Assembly (NCBI GenBank): GCA_018702695.1 | Contig: JABIYR010000112.1 | Coordinates: 1-57,449, forward strand | From: Nitrospina sp. | Lineage (GTDB): Bacteria > Nitrospinota > Nitrospinia > Nitrospinales > VA-1 | Direction of reading: 5' to 3' | Length of the DNA stretch: 57,449 bases | Shown: piece by piece, positions 1 through 7,788 of the stretch | How the letters are laid out: the number at the start of each line of letters is the position of its first letter | How positions within the stretch are numbered: position 1 is the stretch's first letter | Made by a program: the position numbers and the translations under genes | The notes under the pieces: model-generated | Told to the model about the DNA's origin: nothing | What the model saw: only the letters and a program-made list of their open reading frames with translations | Databases searched by the model: none

Positions 1-652
1 ATTCTGCATTTCCACATACCAGCGAGCCCACTGGAGCGGAAAGACCTTTTGACAAACAAAACATGATTGAGTCGGCTTGACGAGTTATTGAATCGACTTC
101 AATATTTAAGGCTGTCGCAGCATTAAATATTCTTGCTCCATCGAGGTGAACTTTAAGACCTCTTTCTACTGCCAGGTTTCTTACGCTATCCATATAGTCG
201 GAGGTGATGGGTGTGCCTTGGCAAAAATTATGCGTGTTCTCAAGGCATATCAACCGGGTCGTGGGGTTGTGAATGTCTGGCTGACGAATGCTCTGCTCTA
301 AGTTTTTCAGGTCTATTGTTCCCTCAGCAGTATTAGCAAGTATTCTAGGGAAGACTCCCCCGAGAGCGGAAATACCCCCCACTTCGTGTAGGAAAATATG
401 ACTTTTGTCACCCAGTAATATTTCATCACCGCGTTGGCAATGGCTCAATACGCAGATGAGGTTTCCCATGGTTCCACTGGGCACAAATAAGGCGGACTCT
501 TTTCCTGTTTTGCTGGCCGCCTTGGCCTCTAATTGTTTAAGGGTCGGGTCTTCTTCGAATACATCATCACCGACCACAGCGTTAGCCATTGCTTCACGCA
601 TGGCTTGGGTGGGTTGTGTGAGCGTGTCACTTCTTAAATCAATGGGTTTCAT
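1..652 (-). CDS. ltaE: Low-specificity L-threonine aldolase (3' part cut by window edge)
   Basis: PLP-dependent aldolase that splits L-threonine or L-allo-threonine into glycine and acetaldehyde in the cytosol. Translating the reverse strand from the ATG at 652 gives a typical family N-terminus (MKPIDLRSDTLTQPTQAM), followed by a VVGDDVFEEDPT segment and, near the window edge, SKGLSAPVGS, whose lysine is the expected Schiff-base residue. About 217 codons are present; the C-terminal third lies outside the window. The start overlaps the end of the upstream 113-residue membrane protein by 14 bases, so the two are probably co-transcribed. The family call is secure. Substrate preference between threonine isomers cannot be read from the sequence. 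Confidence 0.9.
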   Translation of the reverse strand, partial: MKPIDLRSDTLTQPTQAMREAMANAVVGDDVFEEDPTLKQLEAKAASKTGKESALFVPSGTMGNLICVLSHCQRGDEILLGDKSHIFLHEVGGISALGGVFPRILANTAEGTIDLKNLEQSIRQPDIHNPTTRLICLENTHNFCQGTPITSDYMDSVRNLAVERGLKVHLDGARIFNAATALNIEVDSITRQADSIMFCLSKGLSAPVGSLVCGNAE

Positions 653-980
653 GACCCTCCTTATTTTTAATCTCGTTACTTTCCATGCGATTGCGCTTAA
701 CTCGATAATAGGCGATAGATATAAAAAAGGTGGGAATGACAAACCCGCTGAGTAATAGGTTGTTTATGTTATCGGGCGGGTAGTCTAAAGCCAATAAACC
801 TTGGTACATCAATTGAATCAAATAGGCTAGAAGGCCACAGGCGATAAACAAATAACCGATTCGTTTGGAGCCTTTAGGCCCTGGAAAGATGAGGGAATAG
901 GCAACAAAGTTCAAGCCTAGAAAGAGAATTCCACTCATGAACATCAGATAAATAATTTGGTTTTGGGCTTGCGTCAGCAC
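639..980 (-). CDS. Small integral membrane protein, unknown function
   Basis: A 113-residue protein with about three hydrophobic segments (near residues 8-32, 42-64 and 76-93) and a basic, charged tail, so it is probably an inner-membrane protein. I do not recognise a family. The first codon is GTG at 980, with no strong Shine-Dalgarno sequence in front of it. Its stop codon overlaps the start of the threonine aldolase gene, an arrangement typical of translational coupling and the main reason to believe it is real. No catalytic motif is visible and the link to threonine metabolism is positional only. Confidence 0.65.
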   Translation of the reverse strand: MLTQAQNQIIYLMFMSGILFLGLNFVAYSLIFPGPKGSKRIGYLFIACGLLAYLIQLMYQGLLALDYPPDNINNLLLSGFVIPTFFISIAYYRVKRNRMESNEIKNKEGHETH

Positions 981-1314
981 GAGGTTTTCAGTTTTTAAAG
1001 GTTAAACGTGAATTTGTATTTTATAAGGTATCTCAGGAGATATAAACTTTAAATTGCATTCTTTAAAAGTGGAATAGTTTCAAAGTAAAGGATAGGTCGT
1101 CAGGTGATCGTATTTCCGGCAACACGCAAAACGAAAAGATCTCCCAATCCCTAATCAAAGACTATTTTCGATGAAATGAGAGAATCGAGGCAGGTTAGGA
1201 AAGCCGTTACCAGTTGTTGACTTTTAGCCAGTTCAATATAATGTTCAGGAGATTGATTCGGGTGTATGGCTTATCCTGTTGTATACCGATTACTAACTGG
1301 TGCCTGTTTTTTTA
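981..1314. other. Intergenic, 334 bases
   Basis: AT-rich stretch between the small membrane protein gene and the end of the outer-membrane barrel gene, both on the minus strand. It should hold the promoter of the membrane protein/threonine aldolase pair; an AT-rich TTATAAAAT-like element lies near 1018-1026, but no matching -35 box is convincing. I see no RNA gene, repeat or clear intrinsic terminator here. Confidence 0.4.
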
Positions 1315-2763
1315 TCAAAAACGAAAAGTCAGCATGGAACCCAAGTAGGTAATGTCGCGCCCTGGGGAAGCCTGCTTGAGAAATTCTCCAGCTCGAAAAT
1401 AGACAAATATTCCTTTTAAATCTAGATGCGGGTTGAAGGTGTATTTCACCTCCAACTCCGGTTGAGCGCCGACATAACGCGCTCGGCTCGATTGGCCACT
1501 ATGCAGTAATCCATTGCCAATGGAATAGATTCCATCATTCAGGCTATCCCGCCAAATAAATAAGGTGCTCGTAGTGAAAGACCAATGTTTGTCCAGCATC
1601 CATGTTGCACGAGGGTGCAAATCGCGTTGGTTGATGAGACCACTCGCGGCCAGCTGACTGATATGTTTTCCTTTAGGAAAAAAAGGGTTGAAAGAGTTCA
1701 GCTCTGAACCTGCAGGATCGTCATCACCGGAATAAACATCGGCGCGCAAACTCAAACGCAGCTTTCCCCAACCATTGAGTGGCAGGGTATAACCCGTGTC
1801 TGATGCCAGAGCGTAGGCATGAATATTTCCTTGACCGAAGGTGCCGAACTGGTATAAAAATTCAAAATTATAATCAATATTTTTAAATTTCCCCCATAAG
1901 CGAGTGCCGAGGGTTTGGCGCGTTTCTTCTTCTTGTCCTTGATCAAAAGTCGCGTCACGATCATGTAAACCGAGATAATACAAGTCCGTATTTAGAGAGA
2001 AGTTGACCGGTAACTTTCGCCGCACTCCATAAAGACCCCAAACTGATTTAGCCTTGCCAGAAATATTGTCGAAGGAGTTTCGGTTGAGTGTCACGGGGCG
2101 AGCACCGAATGCACGCACATCCCAGTGTGGGGTGCGGAATATTCCGGTCAGCGCATCGTGACTGAGGCGCATATTGGGTCGCTCGCGATAATTGAAAAAA
2201 CGCCTGCTCCCAAAAACAATTTCCTGACGACCCGCCCGCAAAGTCACCGATTGACCCGCATTTTCCCATAACTTGAAATCGATGAAAGCTTGGTTCAGGT
2301 CGAGCCAGTCCTTGTCCACACTGCGAGGCCCGCCGTTGCGCCCCGATTCAATGCCGCTCATAAACTGACTGAAAATACGAAGGCGTTTGCCAAGATGAAG
2401 GTCCGCATGAGCTAAGTAACGCTGGAGGTAATAGCCATTCTGATCCTGAGTCCCCTTGCCCCAATTATTGTTATCAATGTATTCAAAATGCTGGCGGGTT
2501 TCTCCTCCCAGAGACATATAGACTGATGCGGATTGATTGAGAGGAATGTACTTTATTGGATCAAAAAAATCCGTACGTAGCTTGGGGTCATGCAGGAACT
2601 GATAATTTTCTTCGTACCGTGATGAATTGAATGACGGTCGCTCGGCGTTGGCCCAAGAGGGGAAGATGATGAAAGTCAGCAGAACCCCCCATATCAAACG
2701 TGACACAAGAGAAGGAACGAATGTCAATGCAGTTTCTTGCTTCACAATTAGACAATGCCTCAT
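1315..2763 (-). CDS. Alginate-export-type outer-membrane beta-barrel protein
   Basis: A 482-residue exported protein resembling the alginate export (AlgE-like, Alginate_exp) family of outer-membrane barrels. A hydrophobic segment at about residues 20-38 ends in an Ala-x-Ala signal-peptidase-like site (WANAE). The body shows alternating amphipathic strands, a conserved-looking arginine-rich stretch (LRAGRQEIVFGSRRFF) and a final R-F at the C-terminus, as barrel assembly signals require. Family members conduct anionic polymers or other solutes; no alginate synthesis genes are in view, so the substrate is unknown. A start a few codons downstream (GTG at 2745) would also give a signal peptide. 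It lies just beyond a NarL-type regulator gene on the same strand, which is suggestive at most. Confidence 0.8.
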   Translation of the reverse strand: MRHCLIVKQETALTFVPSLVSRLIWGVLLTFIIFPSWANAERPSFNSSRYEENYQFLHDPKLRTDFFDPIKYIPLNQSASVYMSLGGETRQHFEYIDNNNWGKGTQDQNGYYLQRYLAHADLHLGKRLRIFSQFMSGIESGRNGGPRSVDKDWLDLNQAFIDFKLWENAGQSVTLRAGRQEIVFGSRRFFNYRERPNMRLSHDALTGIFRTPHWDVRAFGARPVTLNRNSFDNISGKAKSVWGLYGVRRKLPVNFSLNTDLYYLGLHDRDATFDQGQEEETRQTLGTRLWGKFKNIDYNFEFLYQFGTFGQGNIHAYALASDTGYTLPLNGWGKLRLSLRADVYSGDDDPAGSELNSFNPFFPKGKHISQLAASGLINQRDLHPRATWMLDKHWSFTTSTLFIWRDSLNDGIYSIGNGLLHSGQSSRARYVGAQPELEVKYTFNPHLDLKGIFVYFRAGEFLKQASPGRDITYLGSMLTFRF

Positions 2764-2804
2764 TGGGGTAACAGGTGGGTTGGTTTAATAATTGTTAAAT
2801 CATA

Positions 2805-3485
2805 TCACGATGGCTTTATGTTTGGGGTAGGGCCTTCATTAATAAAGCCATTTTTTAATGCATAGTGAATGAGATCCGTACTATTTTTAAGCCCCATTTT
2901 TTCTAGGATATTGGCGCGGTGAGTGCTGATGGTTGTGATACTGACCGAAAGCTCCTCAGCAATTTCTTTGGTTCTTTTTCCTGAAGCAATCAAGCAGAAT
3001 ACTTGGAACTCACGAGTGGAAAGCTGTTCATGCTGAAGTTTACTGGTATCGTTATGGAGTTCCTCAATCAGTTTTTCAGTGAGCGAGGGGCTGATAAACT
3101 TTCCTCCCGAAGCCACAGTGCGAATGGCTTGGCAAAGTTGATCGGGGGCGCTAGATTTAGTGAGATAGCCCGAAGCACCTGACTTGATCAAGCGTAACCC
3201 ATAATGCTCCTCAGAAAATATGCTCAACATCAGAACGTTTAGTTTTGGGTACAGAGACTTCAACTGGATCATCACTTCCCAACCATTTTTTTTCGGCATT
3301 TCAATATCCAGCAGGACGACATCGACTTCTAGGTCTTTGATGCGTTCCAACACTTGGTTGCCATCCTCAGCTTCTCCAACTATCTCTATGTCAGAGTGTT
3401 GGGTTAAGGTATGGCGCAAGCCTTGACGCACCACAAAATGATCGTCGGCAATGAATACTCGGATTTTACTGCTTGATTGAGCCAT
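2805..3485 (-). CDS. NarL/FixJ-type response regulator
   Basis: A 226-residue DNA-binding response regulator. The receiver domain (about residues 7-125) has the acidic pair DD at 14-15, the phosphoacceptor Asp60 in VDVVLLDIEMP, and a lysine in GYLTKSSAPDQ. A LuxR-type helix-turn-helix follows at about residues 153-215 (LSTREFQVFCLIASGKRTKE). It overlaps the 3' end of the upstream histidine kinase gene by 20 bases, so it is almost certainly that kinase's partner. In family terms it would activate or repress transcription once phosphorylated; its targets are not evident. A short linker and an 18-residue tail follow the HTH. Confidence 0.93.
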   Translation of the reverse strand: MAQSSSKIRVFIADDHFVVRQGLRHTLTQHSDIEIVGEAEDGNQVLERIKDLEVDVVLLDIEMPKKNGWEVMIQLKSLYPKLNVLMLSIFSEEHYGLRLIKSGASGYLTKSSAPDQLCQAIRTVASGGKFISPSLTEKLIEELHNDTSKLQHEQLSTREFQVFCLIASGKRTKEIAEELSVSITTISTHRANILEKMGLKNSTDLIHYALKNGFINEGPTPNIKPS

Positions 3486-4896
3486 GTTCGTCTAGTGGAA
3501 TGGTCACCCGAACTTGGGTGCCTTCGTTTGAATTGCCGGTTATATCAAATTCACCGTTCAAAAAATAAACGCGCTCGCGAATTCCTAAAAGCCCGAGAGA
3601 ACTTTCATTGTATATTTCATTGGGGGCAATGCCTATGCCATTGTCAAGTATCTCCAAAACCAATTGCTGTGCGTCCATTTGTAGGTCGATCTTCACCTGC
3701 TTGGCACCTGAATGACGAGAGATGTTTGTCATGGTTTCCTGAAAAATACGAAAAACCGTGATCTTAATATCCCGGTTCAGTTCCGTGTTGGAGGGAGGCC
3801 ATTGCAACTGGCATTGAATACCAGTCCTTTTTTCAAACTCCGAGGTTTCCCAGCGCACGGCTTCACCCAAACCCAGCACATCCAGTATCTGAGGTCGCAA
3901 TTCGGTGGCTATGCGTTGGACAGACTGGATTGTATTGTCGATCAATGTGTTCATTCCCCCTATGCGTTGTTGAGCAATATCGGGGACCGACTGTAAATCG
4001 TGACTCAAACAGCCCAATTCCATTTTCAATGCGGTGAGGGTTTGGCCCAGCTCATCATGAACCTCGCGGGCAATATGGGCTTTTTCTTCCTCGCGAACCG
4101 TTTGCAACTGATTGCTCAAACCTCGTAGCTGTTCCTTTGACTTGATCAATCGATCTTCGGTATTGACGCGCTCTTTAATTTCTATTTCTAGGTTATCGTT
4201 ACTTTGGTGTAGAGCTAGAATAACGCGGTTGCGAAAATATTCGAAACGATATAAGGCCATTCCAATGATCAGAAAAATGATAAAACAACCGATCATCAAA
4301 ATATATTGGGTGGCTTTGAAATATTGCAAGTCTATGGATATGAGCTCCATGAGACGCAACTTAATCTGATCCGCATTTTTTGTGAACTTGGAATACTCTT
4401 CATCATAGCGATGATCAATGGGGGACCCCGCTAAAGAAGTTTTTCGGTGCGACAATCGATGTTCGGCAATGGTGCGAAATTCTTTTAACTCTTGAATGAC
4501 TTTATTTACGATGCCACGAACTTCAATATCTTTCAGAGGGATGATGGTCTGCTCTAAATTCCTTTCTCCTTCCAGCATGGCTTTCGCATTCATGCCAGCA
4601 ATATCCAATGACTTTTTAACATCTTCAATGTTTTTGGTTTGGTCGCCTGCCAGAATTTCCTCGACCATCATATGCGCGACCGATACGTTGAGCTTGATTT
4701 CTGTGTCAGCGTTAATGAGAGGGGCGTAAACCGTGATCATTTCCAACCCTTTTTGAAAACTAAAACCTACTATTCCAATGACTAAAAATAAAAAGCAAAA
4801 TAGAAAAATAGGAATCCAGCGAGGCATTATTCCCGATTTGCGGTCGGAATAGAATGGCAGATCAGCTTTGGCGGTAACGCCCGTCAATTCATTCAT
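3466..4896 (-). CDS. NarX-like sensor histidine kinase
   Basis: A 476-residue membrane sensor kinase. A transmembrane helix at about 28-50 and a second at about 197-217 bracket a helical periplasmic sensor of some 145 residues, followed by a short coiled coil. The HisKA_3 dimerisation helix carries the phosphoacceptor His280 in AHIAREVHDELGQTL. The HATPase domain shows the N box (FQETMTNISRHSGA) and G1 box (LDNGIGI). This layout is that of the NarX/DegS/UhpB group, which phosphorylates NarL-type partners; the partner gene overlaps its 3' end. The stimulus is unknown: I do not see a NarX P-box. The start at 4896 gives a cytoplasmic N-tail of about 27 residues. Confidence 0.92.
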   Translation of the reverse strand: MNELTGVTAKADLPFYSDRKSGIMPRWIPIFLFCFLFLVIGIVGFSFQKGLEMITVYAPLINADTEIKLNVSVAHMMVEEILAGDQTKNIEDVKKSLDIAGMNAKAMLEGERNLEQTIIPLKDIEVRGIVNKVIQELKEFRTIAEHRLSHRKTSLAGSPIDHRYDEEYSKFTKNADQIKLRLMELISIDLQYFKATQYILMIGCFIIFLIIGMALYRFEYFRNRVILALHQSNDNLEIEIKERVNTEDRLIKSKEQLRGLSNQLQTVREEEKAHIAREVHDELGQTLTALKMELGCLSHDLQSVPDIAQQRIGGMNTLIDNTIQSVQRIATELRPQILDVLGLGEAVRWETSEFEKRTGIQCQLQWPPSNTELNRDIKITVFRIFQETMTNISRHSGAKQVKIDLQMDAQQLVLEILDNGIGIAPNEIYNESSLGLLGIRERVYFLNGEFDITGNSNEGTQVRVTIPLDEHGSIKQ

Positions 4897-5198
4897 ACTT
4901 GGCTAGGTAATAAGGGTGATTTTATGCAGAATAAGTCATAACTCTTCGCACTGCAATCGAATTTGGGTTCTATTTTCATCGTCAAACCAAGGGCCTGAGT
5001 ATTAAGCGGAGAGCGATTCGGGGCCGGTTATCTAGCTTGATTCCCTGACCGAACTCCCCTCTATGAAATACAAGGCAACCGGCCAGAGGGTTTCAAAGGG
5101 ATAGTATGGAGAAAGAAGTTGCGTGGGATCAAGATTCCTCATAGTGGCTTGTGGAGAACCCGAGTCAGGTTTTCCACAAGCCTCAAAGAGTGGGGCCA
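4897..5198. other. Intergenic, 302 bases, with SulP 3' hairpin
   Basis: Lies between the kinase start and the SulP stop, both on the minus strand. It carries the strong hairpin at 5146-5182 (separate entry) and presumably the kinase promoter near 4900-4990. No open reading frame or RNA gene is convincing. Confidence 0.4.
5146..5182 (-). terminator. Hairpin after the SulP gene
   Basis: Two 15-base arms, GGCTTGTGGAGAACC and GGTTTTCCACAAGCC, pair with one G-T wobble around a 7-base loop, starting 16 bases past the SulP stop codon. There is no run of U after the stem on the minus strand, so it may act as a 3' stabilising or Rho-assisted structure rather than a classical intrinsic terminator. Confidence 0.55.
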
Positions 5199-6935
5199 TT
5201 ATTTTAAGCAGACCACCTTATTTACACTCAGCTCTTTAGCCATACTGACTGCATCATTGATGACATCAAAATAATTCTTTTGTTCCACCCGGTCTAAAAC
5301 CTTCACACTTTTAAGCACACTCATAATATGGTTTGGAGCACTACAGATCAGTACGTTTTTGTTATTTTTTTCCGCATTGGCGACCAAGTCTTCCAGCGCA
5401 TACGCTCCAGAAAGATCAATCATGCTGACATCTTTTAAATTTATGATTAACGTGTCATGAGACTCTGCGGCGGCGTAAGTGTCTTCTAATTGTTTCACGG
5501 CTCCGAAGAACATGGGGCCGCGTGGACATAGAATTTTCACCTTTTGTTTCATGTCATCCTTTAATAAATCCTGCGCAACATCATCTTCAAGATAGGTGAG
5601 GTTAGATTTATAAGTTCGGCTCACTTCCAGAACAAACCGAAAGAATGCTAAAACGATGCCGACCGCCATGGCGATCAATAAATCTTCAACAATGGTTATG
5701 ATCAAAACCGTCCAGAAGACAATCATATCTGTCAAAGGCAGGCGGTGCAGAACGGGCAAGATGCGATAATCTAAAATGTCGATGCCGACCTTAAACAAAA
5801 TTGCCGCCAGACAGGCCATCGGAATCTGTTCAGCATACGGCCCTAAGCCTAAAACCAATGCTAAGAGCACAAGCCCATGAACGACGGAAGATAAAGGCGT
5901 TTTGCCTCCTGATTGAATATTTGCAACCGTTCGCATGGTTGCTGTTGCGGTGGTCAGCCCACCAACCAGACCTGCGGCGCAATTAGCCAAGCCTTGGCCA
6001 AACGATTCGCGGTCACTGCTGTGTTTTGTTCCTGTCATGTTATCGGCAACGATACATGTGAGCAAAGAATCAAACACGGCCAGACCCGCTAAACCTGCGG
6101 CAGGCCCCAGATAATCTCCAAACTTTGACCAGTCCGGCCAATACAGATCAGGAAAGCCTGTCGGAATGGTTCCGATGTATTCGATATCAAAACCATTCAT
6201 ATTGGCGATGGCGGTTCCGGTCAATAAGGCCAAAAGCGGGGCAGGGATGATTTCGGCCTTTGGAACCATTTTTACTATTCGCGGCCAAATGAATAAAATC
6301 GCCAAGGTCGGAACAGAGACCATGAGGGCCTGAGCCTTAAAATGCATGATGGCATTGGGAATATCATAGATACCTTCCATGACCGAATGAGGTGCCGGAT
6401 AACCAAAAAATGAGTCAAACTCTAAAATCATTACTATGATGCCAATGCCGCACATGAAACCGGCAACCACCGAATAGGGCACAAAATAGATCAGCTTGGA
6501 AATGCCCATCAGAGAAATCCCTATAAGAATGACTCCGCTAAAAAATATAATGGCAAATGCCGCCGAGAGGTCAGGTTCCCCCGATGCCAAACGAAAACCA
6601 ACCATGATCATTGCCAGCTGAGCCATTTTGGGGCCAGTGGGGCCACTCACACCGGTTTTACAGCCGCCAAACAGTCCACCAATGATACCGCCTGCAATCG
6701 CACCCCAAAGGCCTGTTATCGCTCCGAGACCGGAACCGACTCCAAAGGCAAGGGCTAAGGGCAATGCAATGATTGCGACCACCATCCCCGCGAGGATGTC
6801 TTGCCCGATATTGGTGTGCATGATTTTAATATTGTTCCAAGGGTTGATCTCTCGTAAAGAGGTTTTCAGAGTATCGGTAACAAACGAGAGGGTTTCACTC
6901 AGTTCACTTTTATTTTCTAGATTCGGCTCTTTCAT
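5199..6935 (-). CDS. SulP-family anion transporter with STAS domain
   Basis: A 578-residue inner-membrane transporter of the SulP (SLC26) family. The hydrophobic N-terminal three quarters contains the family signature region (GMVVAIIALPLALAFGVGSG) and repeated Gly/Pro-rich membrane helices up to about residue 445; a cytoplasmic STAS domain follows at about 460-565, with the DVSMIDLSGAYALEDL segment typical of that fold. Family members carry sulfate, bicarbonate or other anions, often with Na+ or H+. In an autotroph a BicA-like bicarbonate role would be plausible, but the sequence does not decide the substrate. No carbonic anhydrase or sulfate-assimilation gene is adjacent. An odd 16-base palindrome lies about 210 bases upstream. 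Confidence 0.93.
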   Translation of the reverse strand: MKEPNLENKSELSETLSFVTDTLKTSLREINPWNNIKIMHTNIGQDILAGMVVAIIALPLALAFGVGSGLGAITGLWGAIAGGIIGGLFGGCKTGVSGPTGPKMAQLAMIMVGFRLASGEPDLSAAFAIIFFSGVILIGISLMGISKLIYFVPYSVVAGFMCGIGIIVMILEFDSFFGYPAPHSVMEGIYDIPNAIMHFKAQALMVSVPTLAILFIWPRIVKMVPKAEIIPAPLLALLTGTAIANMNGFDIEYIGTIPTGFPDLYWPDWSKFGDYLGPAAGLAGLAVFDSLLTCIVADNMTGTKHSSDRESFGQGLANCAAGLVGGLTTATATMRTVANIQSGGKTPLSSVVHGLVLLALVLGLGPYAEQIPMACLAAILFKVGIDILDYRILPVLHRLPLTDMIVFWTVLIITIVEDLLIAMAVGIVLAFFRFVLEVSRTYKSNLTYLEDDVAQDLLKDDMKQKVKILCPRGPMFFGAVKQLEDTYAAAESHDTLIINLKDVSMIDLSGAYALEDLVANAEKNNKNVLICSAPNHIMSVLKSVKVLDRVEQKNYFDVINDAVSMAKELSVNKVVCLK

Positions 6936-7145
6936 AATGCGATGAGAAGCTCCCCTTAAAATTTTGCGACCCTAACTAGTAGGCATGCAACGGTGTCAAA
7001 TGCTAAGAGTTCGATTCGAAAAAAACCGACCCTTCTAAATATAAGGGGGAAGTCTATCGTAAGTAGCGAGTTAAAAAAATACCGCGAGAATGGATTGTTG
7101 AGCCAATAAAATTGGAGTGGACAGATGAACTTATTCGACGCATTC

Positions 7146-7161
7146 GTAGGACTAGTCCTAC
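7146..7161. promoter_or_regulatory. Perfect 16-base palindrome upstream of SulP (possible operator)
   Basis: GTAGGACTAGTCCTAC is its own reverse complement and lies about 210 bases upstream of the SulP start. With no loop it is a poor RNA hairpin but a good shape for a dimeric DNA-binding protein site. A degenerate relative with the same ACTAGT core, CCTAACTAGTAGG, sits at 6971-6983, closer to the gene. The binding protein is unknown; a NarL-type or other two-fold regulator would fit. Confidence 0.4.
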
Positions 7162-7229
7162 TTGAGATCGGTGTTTAAGGAATCTGTAGGTTGTTAGTTC
7201 GTAGGGAGTGTTATCGAGGCTAATATATG

Positions 7230-7264
7230 AAAAGGTGTGGAAGAAAAATTCTTCCACACCTTTT
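7230..7264 (-). terminator. Strong intrinsic-type terminator of the triheme cytochrome gene
   Basis: A perfect 16-base-pair stem (AAAAGGTGTGGAAGAA with its complement) closes a 3-base loop about 70 bases past the cytochrome stop codon. The stem ends in TTTT on either strand, so it can work in both directions, though only the minus-strand gene reads into it. Confidence 0.8.
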
Positions 7265-7335
7265 GGGTGGTTTTAGAAAGGCTTGCAAAGCTCAACAAGA
7301 ACCTGAGTGCTATCGCGGAAATTTGCGATAAGTAT

Positions 7336-7683
7336 CTACTTGATATGACATTTATCGCAATCGGTTTCTGTGGAGACGGAAAAGGCATACTCACCATCAT
7401 GACAGCTCCCGCAGAATTTTCCGGCTTGCATTGATTTCATGGTCATCTTTTGTTGTGCGGCACCAATTTTCTTTTTGAAAACTTTTGAATGACAATCATT
7501 GCAAGCGGTTCCGTAGTTCAGGTGGATGGCATGGCTAAACTGGACCGGAGCCTGATCACCCGTGCCACTATATATGATAGCGCCGGGCATCATTCTCGCC
7601 AAGCTACTGTTTGGAAAAAGGTATAGAGACAAGCAGAAAAGGCTTATTATTGCTGTGATAAAAAACAAGTGTTTCTTTTTCAT
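7336..7683 (-). CDS. Exported triheme c-type cytochrome (c3/c7-like)
   Basis: A 115-residue periplasmic electron carrier. An N-terminal signal sequence (KKK then a hydrophobic run to about residue 29) is followed by three CxxCH haem-binding motifs at 61-65, 91-95 and 109-113, plus extra histidines (FSHAIHL near 49-55) suited to be distal axial ligands. Length and motif spacing match small triheme c7-type cytochromes that shuttle electrons across the periplasm. The ATG at 7683 is preferred over 7695 because GAGG lies six bases before it. The gene has its own sigma-70-like promoter (7729-7758) and a strong terminator (7230-7264), so it can be expressed apart from the porin gene upstream. Redox partners are not identified. 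Confidence 0.9.
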   Translation of the reverse strand: MKKKHLFFITAIISLFCLSLYLFPNSSLARMMPGAIIYSGTGDQAPVQFSHAIHLNYGTACNDCHSKVFKKKIGAAQQKMTMKSMQAGKFCGSCHDGEYAFSVSTETDCDKCHIK

Positions 7684-7728
7684 TTTTGACCTCATAGTAA
7701 GATTATGCAGGTAGAGAAAAATTAATCA

Positions 7729-7758
7729 ATGATAAGAGTTATTAACTCAATATGTCAA
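7729..7758 (-). promoter_or_regulatory. Sigma-70-type promoter for the triheme cytochrome, with overlapping palindrome
   Basis: On the minus strand, TTGACA (7753-7758) and TATCAT (7729-7734) are 18 bases apart, with a leader of about 39 bases before the cytochrome ATG. The spacer contains GAGTTATTAACTC (7736-7748), a near-perfect inverted repeat, so a repressor could sit between the two boxes. Confidence 0.6.
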
Positions 7759-7788
7759 GTTTCAACCTAAGCTTGATAAATCGGCTGA

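Larger units (their letters stand above)
6936..7335. other. Intergenic, 400 bases, with palindromes and terminator
   Basis: Region between the SulP start and the cytochrome stop. It contains the cytochrome terminator hairpin (7230-7264), a perfect 16-base palindrome (7146-7161) and a shorter related element, CCTAACTAGTAGG, at 6971-6983. Frames that read through the hairpin are by-products of its symmetry and are not called as genes. Confidence 0.5.

Noticed and set aside
7005-7030. tRNA-like T-loop sequence (GTTCGATTCGAA)
   Set aside because: No acceptor, D or anticodon arms can be folded around it.
7237-7434. 65-codon plus-strand frame opposite the cytochrome gene
   Set aside because: It reads through the terminator hairpin and the antisense of the cytochrome; its peptide reflects the palindrome.
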